From Synergistaceae bacterium (GTDB taxonomy: Bacteria; Synergistota; Synergistia; Synergistales; Aminobacteriaceae): a stretch of 39,234 nt of DNA. The stretch lies in the NCBI GenBank assembly GCA_017446055.1, contig JAFSRQ010000004.1, positions 1-39,234 on the forward strand. Reading direction: 5' to 3'. Below, piece by piece: positions 1-6,903 of this stretch. The stretch's first letter is position 1. Each line of letters begins with the position of its first letter. The notes under the pieces were generated by a model, which worked only from the letters and a program-made list of their open reading frames with translations, did no database searches and had not been told where the DNA came from. A program made the position numbers and the translations under genes.

Positions 1-2
1 CA

Positions 3-1148
3 GTCCCGGTTACCCTCGACGACGGAAGCGTCAAAGTCTTTCAGGGCTTCAGGGTTCAGCACTCGACAGCTCTCGGTCCGTCAAAGGGCGGTATCCGTTA
101 CGCAATGGACGTTAGCGGCCAGGAGTGTGAGGGACTCGCAATGCTCATGACGTGGAAATGCTCACTTGCCGGGATTCCTTACGGCGGCGGCAAAGGCGGA
201 ATCTGCTGTGATCCTACCCACATGTCCCGCAACGAGAAAGAGAGAATGTCCCGCACGTTCGGCGCAAGAATCGCTCCCATCATCGGCAGGTGGTCAGACG
301 TCCCGGCGCCAGACATGTACACGGGCGGCCAGGAAATGGTCTGGATCATGGATACTATCTGCAAGATGCTCGGACACTTTGAGCCTGCAATGCTCACAGG
401 TAAGCCCATCGACTACTGGGGGGCTCCCGGAAGGACTGAGGCGACAGGGCGCGGACTCGCTCAGTGCGTTTTCGAACTGCTGAGGATTAAGGGGCTTGAC
501 CCGTCAAAGATGAGGGCGGCGGTTCAGGGCTTCGGCAACGTCGGAAGCTACGCGGCGAAAATCATGAACGAGGCCGGAATCAAGATAGTTGCCATCAGCG
601 ACACGACAGGCACGTACTACAACCCCAACGGTATCAACATCAGCAAGGCGTTCGAGTACATGAACACGAATCCCGGGACAAGAGGGCGCAAGCTCACAGG
701 GTTCGAGAAGGAAGGCTGCGAGAAATTGCCGGGCGATGACATCATCGGGATTGACTGCGACATATTCTGCCCGTGCGCGGCTCAGGGAGTACTCAATCAG
801 GACTCAGCCGGGAAACTCAAGGCCAAGTACGTATTCGAGGGCGCGAACTCACCGACCACACCAGAGGGAGAAGTCATCCTCAACGACAAGGGCGTAATCG
901 TTGTGCCGGACTTCTTGGCGAACGCTGGCGGCGTTGTCGGGTCATACTTCGAGTGGGCGCAGAACCTCCAGGGATTCACGTGGACTGAGGACGAGTACAA
1001 CCAGAGGCTCGTCAAGCTCATGAAGGATAACTTCTGCAAGGTCTGGGACTTCGCGGAGGCAAAGAAGGTTACTATGAGACGCTCGGCATACATGGCCGCG
1101 ATTAAGAGGGTCGCTGACATCGTTGAACTCAGGGGCGTATATCTGTAG
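3..1148 (+). CDS. gdhA: Glu/Leu/Phe/Val dehydrogenase, 5'-truncated by window edge
   Basis: NAD(P)-dependent oxidative deamination of glutamate (or a related amino acid) to the 2-oxo acid and ammonia in the cytoplasm, a central step in amino-acid fermentation. The frame is open to the window edge, so the first roughly 60-70 residues are outside; 381 residues are visible. The dimerisation/substrate domain shows the GPSKGGIR motif and the catalytic-lysine loop GGGKGG. The Rossmann domain shows VQGFGNVGS, followed later by the conserved EGANSPTTPEG and PDFLANAGGV stretches. An ATG at 105 lies inside conserved sequence and is not the real start. A strong terminator follows 30 bp after the stop. 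Family assignment is secure; glutamate rather than leucine specificity is inferred from overall resemblance only. Confidence 0.93.
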   Translation, partial: VPVTLDDGSVKVFQGFRVQHSTALGPSKGGIRYAMDVSGQECEGLAMLMTWKCSLAGIPYGGGKGGICCDPTHMSRNEKERMSRTFGARIAPIIGRWSDVPAPDMYTGGQEMVWIMDTICKMLGHFEPAMLTGKPIDYWGAPGRTEATGRGLAQCVFELLRIKGLDPSKMRAAVQGFGNVGSYAAKIMNEAGIKIVAISDTTGTYYNPNGINISKAFEYMNTNPGTRGRKLTGFEKEGCEKLPGDDIIGIDCDIFCPCAAQGVLNQDSAGKLKAKYVFEGANSPTTPEGEVILNDKGVIVVPDFLANAGGVVGSYFEWAQNLQGFTWTEDEYNQRLVKLMKDNFCKVWDFAEAKKVTMRRSAYMAAIKRVADIVELRGVYL

Positions 1149-1178
1149 ACATCAACACGAAAAGATATATTCACACGC

Positions 1179-1211
1179 AAAAAGCCTTCCTCTCGAAAAG
1201 GAGGGCTTTTT
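1179..1211 (+). terminator. intrinsic terminator after glutamate dehydrogenase
   Basis: An A/T-flanked hairpin with arms AAAAAGCC-TCCT and AGGA-GGCTTTTT ends in a T run. It closes the dehydrogenase transcript and separates it from the AT-rich RiPP cluster. Confidence 0.85.
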
Positions 1212-1232
1212 CATTTCCGCGTTATAAATATC

Positions 1233-1259
1233 TTGCATTTTTTATAAGTATAGTATATT
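1233..1259 (+). promoter_or_regulatory. candidate promoter of the RiPP cluster
   Basis: TTGCAT at 1233-1238 and TATATT at 1254-1259 are separated by 15 bp in a very AT-rich stretch just after the terminator. The spacer is short and other -10-like hexamers overlap it (TATAGT at 1249), so the exact promoter is uncertain. Its position, 30-60 bp before the first precursor gene, is right. Confidence 0.35.
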
Positions 1260-1291
1260 TTTAAAAAAATTCATATAAGGAGGTTATTATC

Positions 1292-1459
1292 GTGTTTTTC
1301 TGCAATACAAAAGCGTATGACTCTATGCTTGGCAATATCGAGCATGATGCGTTCTTTATGTCAGCTAAATGCATTTCTCAGTGTACTGGTTGTATGTGCA
1401 ATTGTAGATGCTCATGCTCCGGCGGTGTAATTTCTGAGTTTGAATGGGAGGAACTTTAG
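1292..1459 (+). CDS. Cys-rich RiPP precursor peptide 1 (55 aa, GTG start)
   Basis: Small precursor peptide, probably the substrate of the radical SAM enzyme encoded downstream. A near-perfect Shine-Dalgarno AAGGAGGT (1277-1284) lies 7 nt before GTG 1292, which fixes the start. The leader (residues 1-26) holds Y-D-S-M-L-G-N-I. The core (27-42) has seven Cys in 16 residues, at 27, 31, 34, 36, 38, 40 and 42, ending as CxCxCxCxC; one more Cys is at position 4. An acidic tail follows, ending EFEWEEL. The second precursor shares the leader motif, core spacing and E-x-E-W tail, so the ORF is very likely real although short. It resembles the clostridial CLI_3235-type Cys-rich bacteriocin precursors matured by radical SAM enzymes; whether the product is antimicrobial is inference. 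Confidence 0.85.
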   Translation: MFFCNTKAYDSMLGNIEHDAFFMSAKCISQCTGCMCNCRCSCSGGVISEFEWEEL

Positions 1460-1462
1460 AAG

Positions 1463-1618
1463 ATGAGCGCAAATATGGCTGATTATGGAAAAATGTTCGG
1501 CAATATCCTCAGCGAACCAGTTACAATGGCTAGATGTGCCTGTGTTGCATGTAATTCGTGCACTTGCGCCTGTTCATGCCACATAGTCCCGGAAGATATG
1601 AAAGAGATTGAATGGTAA
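1463..1618 (+). CDS. Cys-rich RiPP precursor peptide 2 (51 aa)
   Basis: Second precursor, starting 3 nt after the stop of the first. A GGGAGG (1446-1451) inside the end of peptide 1 serves as ribosome site. The leader contains D-Y-G-K-M-F-G-N-I, matching Y-D-S-M-L-G-N-I of peptide 1. The core has seven Cys at 25, 27, 30, 33, 35, 37 and 39 (C-x-C-xx-C-xx-C-x-C-x-C-x-C). The tail ends KEIEW, matching E-F-E-W of peptide 1. The cores differ in the residues between cysteines while leader and tail are kept, which is typical of RiPP precursors using one maturase. The maturase start codon overlaps this gene's last codons. Likely modifications are thioether (sactipeptide/ranthipeptide) bonds; this is inferred from the maturase type. 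Confidence 0.85.
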   Translation: MSANMADYGKMFGNILSEPVTMARCACVACNSCTCACSCHIVPEDMKEIEW

Positions 1619-3018
1619 AGTATTCTCGCTATACACACAGGTATGATCTCGGGAATGCAATTGCATTGTATCATTCCCTGAGAATGAAGCCAGTGTACTT
1701 AACAAGAGAGGTATATAAGAGCTTGCAGGATTGGCTTGCAGGCTCTTTTTGTGACTCCGTTGAACATGCTCCCGCTGCTATTCAGTCAGAAGTGTATGAA
1801 CTGGTGAAATGCAAAATCATCACAAGGACAGAAGACGAAGACGAGAAAGTTTTACAGTTTGTCAGATCAAAAATACCTAAGCCCGCTGTCAATGTCTGTT
1901 ACATGATACTTAGTGAGCAGTGCAATTTAGCGTGCAAGTATTGTTTCTTGGGAAATAATGACCGACAGAAGCGTATGCAGTTTCTGTCAGAAGATATGAC
2001 AACAGATACCGCTGACAGGGCTGTTAATTTTTTCATCCGCCAGATAAAGCTGTCCGGCCTCGACTCAGAATATAACAAGCCCGTTATAATCTTTTATGGT
2101 GGAGAGCCTATGATGAACTTTCCTGTTCTCGTACATGTTGCTGAGAAGCTGAAAGATCTTCGTGAGGTTGAGAAATGCGTAAAGAATGCCGAAATGTCTG
2201 TGGTTACAAATGGCCTTCTCTTAAATGAAGAACGTGTGCTTAAATTAAAAGAGCTGGGTGTCTCTATAGCCATTTCTGTAGACGGATTTACGGAAGAAAC
2301 AAATAAAATGCGTGTTGATATAGGCGGGTATCCTATTTTTTCACGTATTCTGAAGACTCTTGACCTTTGTAAAAGGCTCGGCGTTGAAATCTCCCTCTCT
2401 GTAACTTTGAGCAATGACACGATAAGAGATACTCAAAACATTTTGAATCTCATTGATAATTATGGCGTTAAGTCTTTCGGCTTCAATATCATGATGTCCG
2501 ATGAAAATTTTGTGCTCCCTGAAAGTTATAATGATGCCGCGGCGCAGTTCATTATTGATGAGTTTATCGAGCTTCGCAAACGTGGTATATATGAAGATCG
2601 TATCATGCGAAAATTGAGAGCCTTCACCAAAGCGCAAGTATACTTCTCTGATTGTGCCGCCACATCTGGAGGACAGATCGTTATTGCTCCGAATGGACAG
2701 GTCGGAATATGCCACGGATGTTTATACAATAAGCAGTATTTTATCTCAGACATTAATGATGATACCTTTGACGCAACGAAAGATCCCAGTTTTATTGAAT
2801 GGTCGCAGTTAAGTCCTGTGAATAAGCCGGGGTGTCTGGACTGTCCTGCTTTGGGAATATGCGGCGGTGGCTGTCCTGTAAATGCGATGCATCTCAAGCC
2901 TAACAACACTATTCACTCCATTGATGAAAGATTTTGCGCTCATTCAAAGAAAACACTGGAGTTTTTCATCAGAGATTTATACAGGATTATTTCCGAAAGT
3001 GAGAACGCTAATGCCTGA
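1612..3018 (+). CDS. radical SAM/SPASM peptide maturase
   Basis: 468-residue radical SAM enzyme, very probably installing Cys-derived crosslinks in the two upstream precursors. The N-terminal ~90 residues form a leader-binding-like region (NAIALYHSLRMKPVYLT). The radical SAM [4Fe-4S] motif CNLACKYC has Cys 104, 108 and 111. GGEP (163-166) is the SAM-binding motif. The C-terminal SPASM domain holds Cys 348, 367, 370, 408, 411, 417, 421 and 442, with the classical CxxCx5CxxxC run at 408-421, enough for two auxiliary clusters. ATG 1612 lies 7 nt inside the end of precursor 2, so translation is coupled. The C-terminal end overlaps the UvrA-like gene by 8 nt. The architecture resembles the CcpM-type maturases of Cys-rich peptides. 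The crosslink type cannot be read from sequence. Confidence 0.92.
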   Translation: MVKYSRYTHRYDLGNAIALYHSLRMKPVYLTREVYKSLQDWLAGSFCDSVEHAPAAIQSEVYELVKCKIITRTEDEDEKVLQFVRSKIPKPAVNVCYMILSEQCNLACKYCFLGNNDRQKRMQFLSEDMTTDTADRAVNFFIRQIKLSGLDSEYNKPVIIFYGGEPMMNFPVLVHVAEKLKDLREVEKCVKNAEMSVVTNGLLLNEERVLKLKELGVSIAISVDGFTEETNKMRVDIGGYPIFSRILKTLDLCKRLGVEISLSVTLSNDTIRDTQNILNLIDNYGVKSFGFNIMMSDENFVLPESYNDAAAQFIIDEFIELRKRGIYEDRIMRKLRAFTKAQVYFSDCAATSGGQIVIAPNGQVGICHGCLYNKQYFISDINDDTFDATKDPSFIEWSQLSPVNKPGCLDCPALGICGGGCPVNAMHLKPNNTIHSIDERFCAHSKKTLEFFIRDLYRIISESENANA

Positions 3019-4072
3019 ACAGATTGTAATCAGGGGAATAGAGACTAATAATTTGAAGGGAATTGATTTCTGTATCAACAAAAAGGCAGTTAATCTCATA
3101 ATTGGTTCTTCCGGCAGCGGCAAATCATCACTCGCATATGATACTGTCGCTCAGATCGGACAGCATGAATTTATGTCAATGTTCGCTGATGACGTTGCAG
3201 AGCCTTCTTGCCGTGTCAGCAGCTACGCCAATATGACAGCTGCTATACCGATAAAGCAGTCAAATCACAATAACAATATGCACTCTACGATAGGCACATA
3301 TTTTGGTTTGAACAGAAGTATTGCCTTTCTTTTTGCCGCAATCCTGAAAGTTCAGGAGGATACTTTCACACTTAACAGAGCCGGGAATCTCTGCGAGAAT
3401 TGTCACGGTCTTGGCTATATCCGAACACTTGATGTAAACCGAATTATTGATTACAGTGTGCCGCTTCTCAGAAATCCTATACGATCATGGAGCAGGCATA
3501 AAGATTTCTATGCACAGATTATCAGCCGTTACTGTGCTGATATTGGTATAGACTCCGCTAAGACTTTCAGGGAATTATCCGCGAAGGAGAAAGAACTGAT
3601 ACTATACGGTGAAAGTGAACAAAAGTATTCTGTACGTTACAAGAAAGCTAACGCTTTTTCGAGGAGGACTACAAAATATTACGGGCCTATGACAATGAAA
3701 CCGATGATTGCAGGTTTTACGCCGTCAGAGAAATTTTTTTCTGATTCTGAATGTGCTTGCTGTCATGGAAGGAAATACTCACAAGAAACAGAAACATACA
3801 CCGTATACGGATTATCTATAGGCACTTTCATGACATTGCCTTTTTCGGATCTTATTCTAGTTTTGAATAGCATGAAGCATGACATTAAAGATTCGCAGAT
3901 GAAATTTGCGCTTAATGTAATCTGTAATTTTGTTGACAAAGCAATCGAACTGAATCTCGGACATCTTTTTTTTTCATCGCGCAATTCCTACATTATCGGG
4001 AGGGGAACTACAGCGGCTAAAGATGGTACAGGTTTTCAATTCACAGCTTACGGATTTGATGATCGTGCTTGA
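3011..4072 (+). CDS. UvrA-like ABC ATPase of the RiPP cluster, N-terminal part (frameshifted)
   Basis: First half of a short UvrA-like protein. ATG 3011 overlaps the maturase stop by 8 nt. Visible features: Walker A GSSGSGKSS (residues 32-40), a first zinc-binding pair in CENCHGLGY (Cys 128, 131) and a second in CACCHGRKY (Cys 248, 251). After GHLFF the frame runs out of UvrA-like sequence and ends at 4072. Removing one T from the T9 run at 3966-3974 restores the conserved continuation RAIPTLSGGELQRLK, found in the next frame. Canonical UvrA (~940 aa) opens DNA lesions in excision repair; this one is ~707 aa when joined and lacks much of the insertion/UvrB-interaction regions, like UvrA-type resistance ATPases. 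A self-protection role is inferred from context. Confidence 0.85.
   Translation: MPEQIVIRGIETNNLKGIDFCINKKAVNLIIGSSGSGKSSLAYDTVAQIGQHEFMSMFADDVAEPSCRVSSYANMTAAIPIKQSNHNNNMHSTIGTYFGLNRSIAFLFAAILKVQEDTFTLNRAGNLCENCHGLGYIRTLDVNRIIDYSVPLLRNPIRSWSRHKDFYAQIISRYCADIGIDSAKTFRELSAKEKELILYGESEQKYSVRYKKANAFSRRTTKYYGPMTMKPMIAGFTPSEKFFSDSECACCHGRKYSQETETYTVYGLSIGTFMTLPFSDLILVLNSMKHDIKDSQMKFALNVICNFVDKAIELNLGHLFFSSRNSYIIGRGTTAAKDGTGFQFTAYGFDDRA
3966..3974 (+). other. T9 homopolymer at a reading-frame break
   Basis: Nine consecutive T. With eight T, codons read ctt-ttt-ttt-cat-cgc and join the Walker A half to the ABC-signature half of the UvrA-like protein. With nine, the frame is lost. The run is a plausible site of slipped-strand phase variation, transcriptional slippage or a sequencing error. 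Confidence 0.8.
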
Positions 4073-5135
4073 CGAGCCTTTAGCAGGACTGTCTGGGGAA
4101 GAAAAAAATTCTGTTTTTCGCAATATACTTGAATTAGCAGAAAAGCATACAGTCCTAATTGTGGATCACAGCGATATTTTTGTGGATTCTTCAAGCATAG
4201 TGACAGCACTGGGTCCGGCTGGCGGTGCAAGAGGGGGCTATATTATTGACTACAGAAAGTATCTTTCAGATGAGGCTGCCGAACATTCATTTGATATTCA
4301 TGCGCCTGACGGTGAGCTGAAAATTAATGTCTATGATCAAGTGTATCATTATCGTGGTGTGTCTGTTTCTATTCTCAGAAACGCCATGAATTATATTACC
4401 GGTGCTTCAGGCGTGGGAAAATCTACGCTTCTCAGAGAGTATTTCCCGCAGGTCTTTGAAAATTATCTCTACATCAGCCAGAAACCATTGACAGGAAACA
4501 AAAACTCATCTGTAGTAACAGCCATTGACATATTCGGACGTATTCAGGAAATATACGCAAAAAGCACGGGAAAAGACAAGAAACTCTTTTCAAATATTAC
4601 TGGAAATGAAGGGGCATGTCCATGCTGCGGCGGCTCAGGTTATATTGAGTATGGCTATGACAGCAGAACAAAAGTCCGGCTTGATTGTAAAGATTGCCTA
4701 GGTACTGGTTTTAACCGTGTCATCAAAAAGTACAAAGTCAGAGGAAAAAGTATGTTCGATATCTGGAATATGACTATTGATGAAGCAGCTGAGTTTTTTC
4801 GTTCTTCAGATCCTAAGATTACTAAACTGCTTGCGGAAGCTTCTTCAATTATGCTCGGTCATCTCAGGCTTGGTCAGCCAACTAGTTCTCTTTCCGGGGG
4901 CGAGAACATACGAATCAAAATCATGAAGGCCGCTAAATCATCTTCAGAGATTCTCGGCATAGATGAACCTTTCAGAGGGCTTAATTCCTCAGAAATTTAC
5001 AAGGTATCGCTATTTCTGAACGAGTTAGTCTCAAAAGGAAAAACCGTAGCAGTCGTTGATCATTCTGAAATTGCAAAGAAGTATTTTTGCCGAAATATTA
5101 ACCTTGTGAACAGAGATGGAATTCTTTGCGGGTAA
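3975..5135 (+). CDS. UvrA-like ABC ATPase of the RiPP cluster, C-terminal part
   Basis: Second half of the same UvrA-like protein, in the +1 frame. The frame carries the ABC signature TLSGGELQRLK (3990-4022) before the first ATG at 4023, so a protein starting at 4023 would lack its signature motif; the region was written as one gene. It continues with Walker B MIVLDEP and the H-loop region IVDHSD. The second nucleotide-binding domain has Walker A GASGVGKST, a zinc module with two CxxC pairs (CPCCGGSGY and CKDCLGTGF), signature SLSGGENIRIK, Walker B LGIDEP and VVDHSE. Both ATPase sites are therefore complete once the frame is joined. Codon use is AT-rich like the rest of the cluster. No transporter membrane segment is present. 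Confidence 0.85.
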   Translation, partial: HRAIPTLSGGELQRLKMVQVFNSQLTDLMIVLDEPLAGLSGEEKNSVFRNILELAEKHTVLIVDHSDIFVDSSSIVTALGPAGGARGGYIIDYRKYLSDEAAEHSFDIHAPDGELKINVYDQVYHYRGVSVSILRNAMNYITGASGVGKSTLLREYFPQVFENYLYISQKPLTGNKNSSVVTAIDIFGRIQEIYAKSTGKDKKLFSNITGNEGACPCCGGSGYIEYGYDSRTKVRLDCKDCLGTGFNRVIKKYKVRGKSMFDIWNMTIDEAAEFFRSSDPKITKLLAEASSIMLGHLRLGQPTSSLSGGENIRIKIMKAAKSSSEILGIDEPFRGLNSSEIYKVSLFLNELVSKGKTVAVVDHSEIAKKYFCRNINLVNRDGILCG

Positions 5136-5157
5136 ATTTTAGTCTGCTTAAAAACAA

Positions 5158-5199
5158 CGGCAGTCAAATGGCTGATACATTCATCTGCTGCCGATTTTT
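5158..5199 (+). terminator. probable terminator of the RiPP cluster
   Basis: CGGCAG (5158-5163) pairs with CTGCCG (5188-5193), followed by ATTTTT. The loop is long (24 nt), so strength is uncertain, but it lies 20 bp after the UvrA-like stop and before the convergent dapF. Confidence 0.55.
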
Positions 5200-5228
5200 C
5201 TAAACGGGGAAAGCTTTTCCTTTATGCG

Positions 5229-6065
5229 TTACCAGCTGTATTCCCCCGTGAAGACCTCAATCGCTGGCCCGGTCATCCAGCAGGTATTATCATCGTCAAC
5301 ATGAATCACCAAGTCCCCCCCGCGAAGGTGAACGAGAACGTCAGCATTCCTGTCCAGCTTCCCGGAAACTACACCAGCAAAAACGCTCGCAGTCGTCCCG
5401 GTTCCGCAGGCCATAGTCTCGCCTGAGCCGCGTTCATACACTCTCATGTTGATTTCCCGCCGCGATATTATGTCGATGAACTCGGAATTTATGCGCTTGG
5501 GGAAAAACTCGTGCCTCTCGAAGTACACCCCTTCTGCCGCGAATTTCGAGTCCGGCCATGAATGGATGTCGGCGATTATGGGGTTGTCCTCCGTGAAATA
5601 TACAGCGTGGTCGTTGCCTACGTTGATGCCGATGTACTTCAGTGCCATTCCGTGAACCGTGATGTCGTCCGGGACTCTCGTTGTTGCCGTGCCCTTGCCC
5701 ATGTTCACGCGGACTGATGAGACCTTGCCCCCGTCAACCGTAAGATACAGCGTCCTCATACCCACAGGCGTATCAATCGTGAGCTCGCGCCTGTCAGGGG
5801 GGATTATGCCGTGCTCGTAGACGTATTTGGCGACACAGCGAATCCCGTTGCCGCACATGGTATCAGATGAGCCGTCAGAATTGTAGAGCTGCATGAAAGC
5901 GTCAGCATTAGGGGTCGGCAGTATCAGTATCAATCCGTCCGCGCCGATTCCTTTGTGGCGGTCTGAGATTTTGACTGAGAGATTCGCCGGGTCATTCACG
6001 CTTTCCTCGAAGCAGTTGACGTAGACGTAATCATTTCCGCAGCCGTGCATTTTCGTGAACTTCAT
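5229..6065 (-). CDS. dapF: diaminopimelate epimerase
   Basis: Converts LL- to meso-diaminopimelate in the lysine/peptidoglycan precursor pathway; cytoplasmic, cofactor-independent, with two catalytic cysteines. Length (278 aa) is normal. The first half shows FTKMHGCGNDY at the N-terminus and the first active-site Cys in TMCGNGIRC. The second half shows ERGSGETMACGTG with the second Cys. A Shine-Dalgarno AGGAGG lies about 10 nt before the ATG. It is transcribed leftwards and is separated from the upstream secreted-protein operon by an intrinsic terminator. It converges on the RiPP cluster. Base composition is like that of the rest of the chromosome, unlike the island. Confidence 0.97.
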   Translation of the reverse strand: MKFTKMHGCGNDYVYVNCFEESVNDPANLSVKISDRHKGIGADGLILILPTPNADAFMQLYNSDGSSDTMCGNGIRCVAKYVYEHGIIPPDRRELTIDTPVGMRTLYLTVDGGKVSSVRVNMGKGTATTRVPDDITVHGMALKYIGINVGNDHAVYFTEDNPIIADIHSWPDSKFAAEGVYFERHEFFPKRINSEFIDIISRREINMRVYERGSGETMACGTGTTASVFAGVVSGKLDRNADVLVHLRGGDLVIHVDDDNTCWMTGPAIEVFTGEYSW

Positions 6066-6082
6066 ATAGTATCAATCCTCCT

Positions 6083-6125
6083 GAAAAATTATCCCCCCAT
6101 ATGTTTGTGAGACATACAGGGGGAT
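6083..6125 (-). terminator. intrinsic terminator of the five-gene envelope operon
   Basis: On the minus strand ATCCCCC...GGGGGAT, with additional pairing of TATGT/ACATA inside, is followed by AATTTTT. It lies between the stop of the last operon gene (6154) and the dapF start. Confidence 0.85.
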
Positions 6126-6153
6126 TGCTGGTTTCTTTGTGCTGACTTGCTGA

Positions 6154-6903
6154 CTAGTTCCTGATGCTTATCTCGCCGAGCCAGTAATACCCCCACGCTT
6201 TAGCCTGCTGGGACAACACCGGCGTATCCTGCGCGTACCACTTGAAGCCCGACTCCCTCACGAGCCTTTGCACCTTGCTGTAATTCCTCACAAAGGCTTT
6301 TTTCGGGTTACGCACTTCACCTGTGTCAAGCTGAGTCCACATTGACCCCGTCCACACGTAGATTACACGAGGACTCCCTCCTGACCAAGCCGCCGGGACT
6401 CCAAGCTCGCTTATGACTGCTACACGGTCAACAGTACCCTTCCAGTTGCCCACAGCCATGAACGCCGGGTTGAATGTCCAGTCGGGAATGTAGGTAGAGT
6501 AATTCTTGCCCCTTGCCATCTGGTTGCGTGTGAAGCCTTTCTGCCTGACCTCCAGAGCCTCCGGGCCGGGATATTTCCTCAGCTCCGAGATCTGAGCGTC
6601 AGAAATCCACTTCGTTATCCCCGCCATTGACGGCACTATTGAGCCTACAACATAGTTTGTCGGGACAAGGTTAGGCCCCTCGGATGTGCCGTATACCCAC
6701 ATTCCGTCCGGGTTCCTGTGTACCGGGTAACCGTCAAGCGTAATGTACCAGTCCTTGGGCATGTTGTAGGGGCGGTAAACGTAGAAAGTCATCCCGGCGT
6801 ATGGCGACTGTGGCACTAGAAGCGGCTCGGTGATGTAGCGTTTTGCGTGTGAAGGTGTCGACAGGACGAGAAGCGCGAGAGTTACGGCAAAAATTTTCCG
6901 CAT
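6154..6903 (-). CDS. exported protein of unknown function, paralogue of the preceding gene
   Basis: 249-residue protein with a clear signal peptide (MRKIFAVTLALLVLSTPSHA). ATG 6903 shares one base with the TGA of the upstream gene (TGATG), which fixes the start; an in-frame GTG at 6954 lies inside that gene. The mature part is clearly homologous to the product of 6903-7709. Both share a [MT]xFYVY[RK]Pxx[ML]PKD[WF]Y[IV]TxDGY block, a YGT block, TxYVVGS, a central FMAVG[NK]W stretch, a V[IV]Y[VA]W block and an ending with WGYxWxGxI. The tandem arrangement points to a local duplication. No known domain was recognised. It is last in the five-gene operon and is followed by a terminator. A periplasmic or surface location is inferred. 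Confidence 0.8.
   Translation of the reverse strand: MRKIFAVTLALLVLSTPSHAKRYITEPLLVPQSPYAGMTFYVYRPYNMPKDWYITLDGYPVHRNPDGMWVYGTSEGPNLVPTNYVVGSIVPSMAGITKWISDAQISELRKYPGPEALEVRQKGFTRNQMARGKNYSTYIPDWTFNPAFMAVGNWKGTVDRVAVISELGVPAAWSGGSPRVIYVWTGSMWTQLDTGEVRNPKKAFVRNYSKVQRLVRESGFKWYAQDTPVLSQQAKAWGYYWLGEISIRN

Noticed and set aside
2882..3010. N-terminal extension of the UvrA-like gene upstream of 3011
   Set aside because: It lies wholly within the maturase SPASM coding region in another frame and has no UvrA similarity.
4023..5135. C-terminal UvrA-like part as an independent gene starting at ATG 4023
   Set aside because: The ABC signature lies before this ATG in the same frame, and no ribosome site precedes it.
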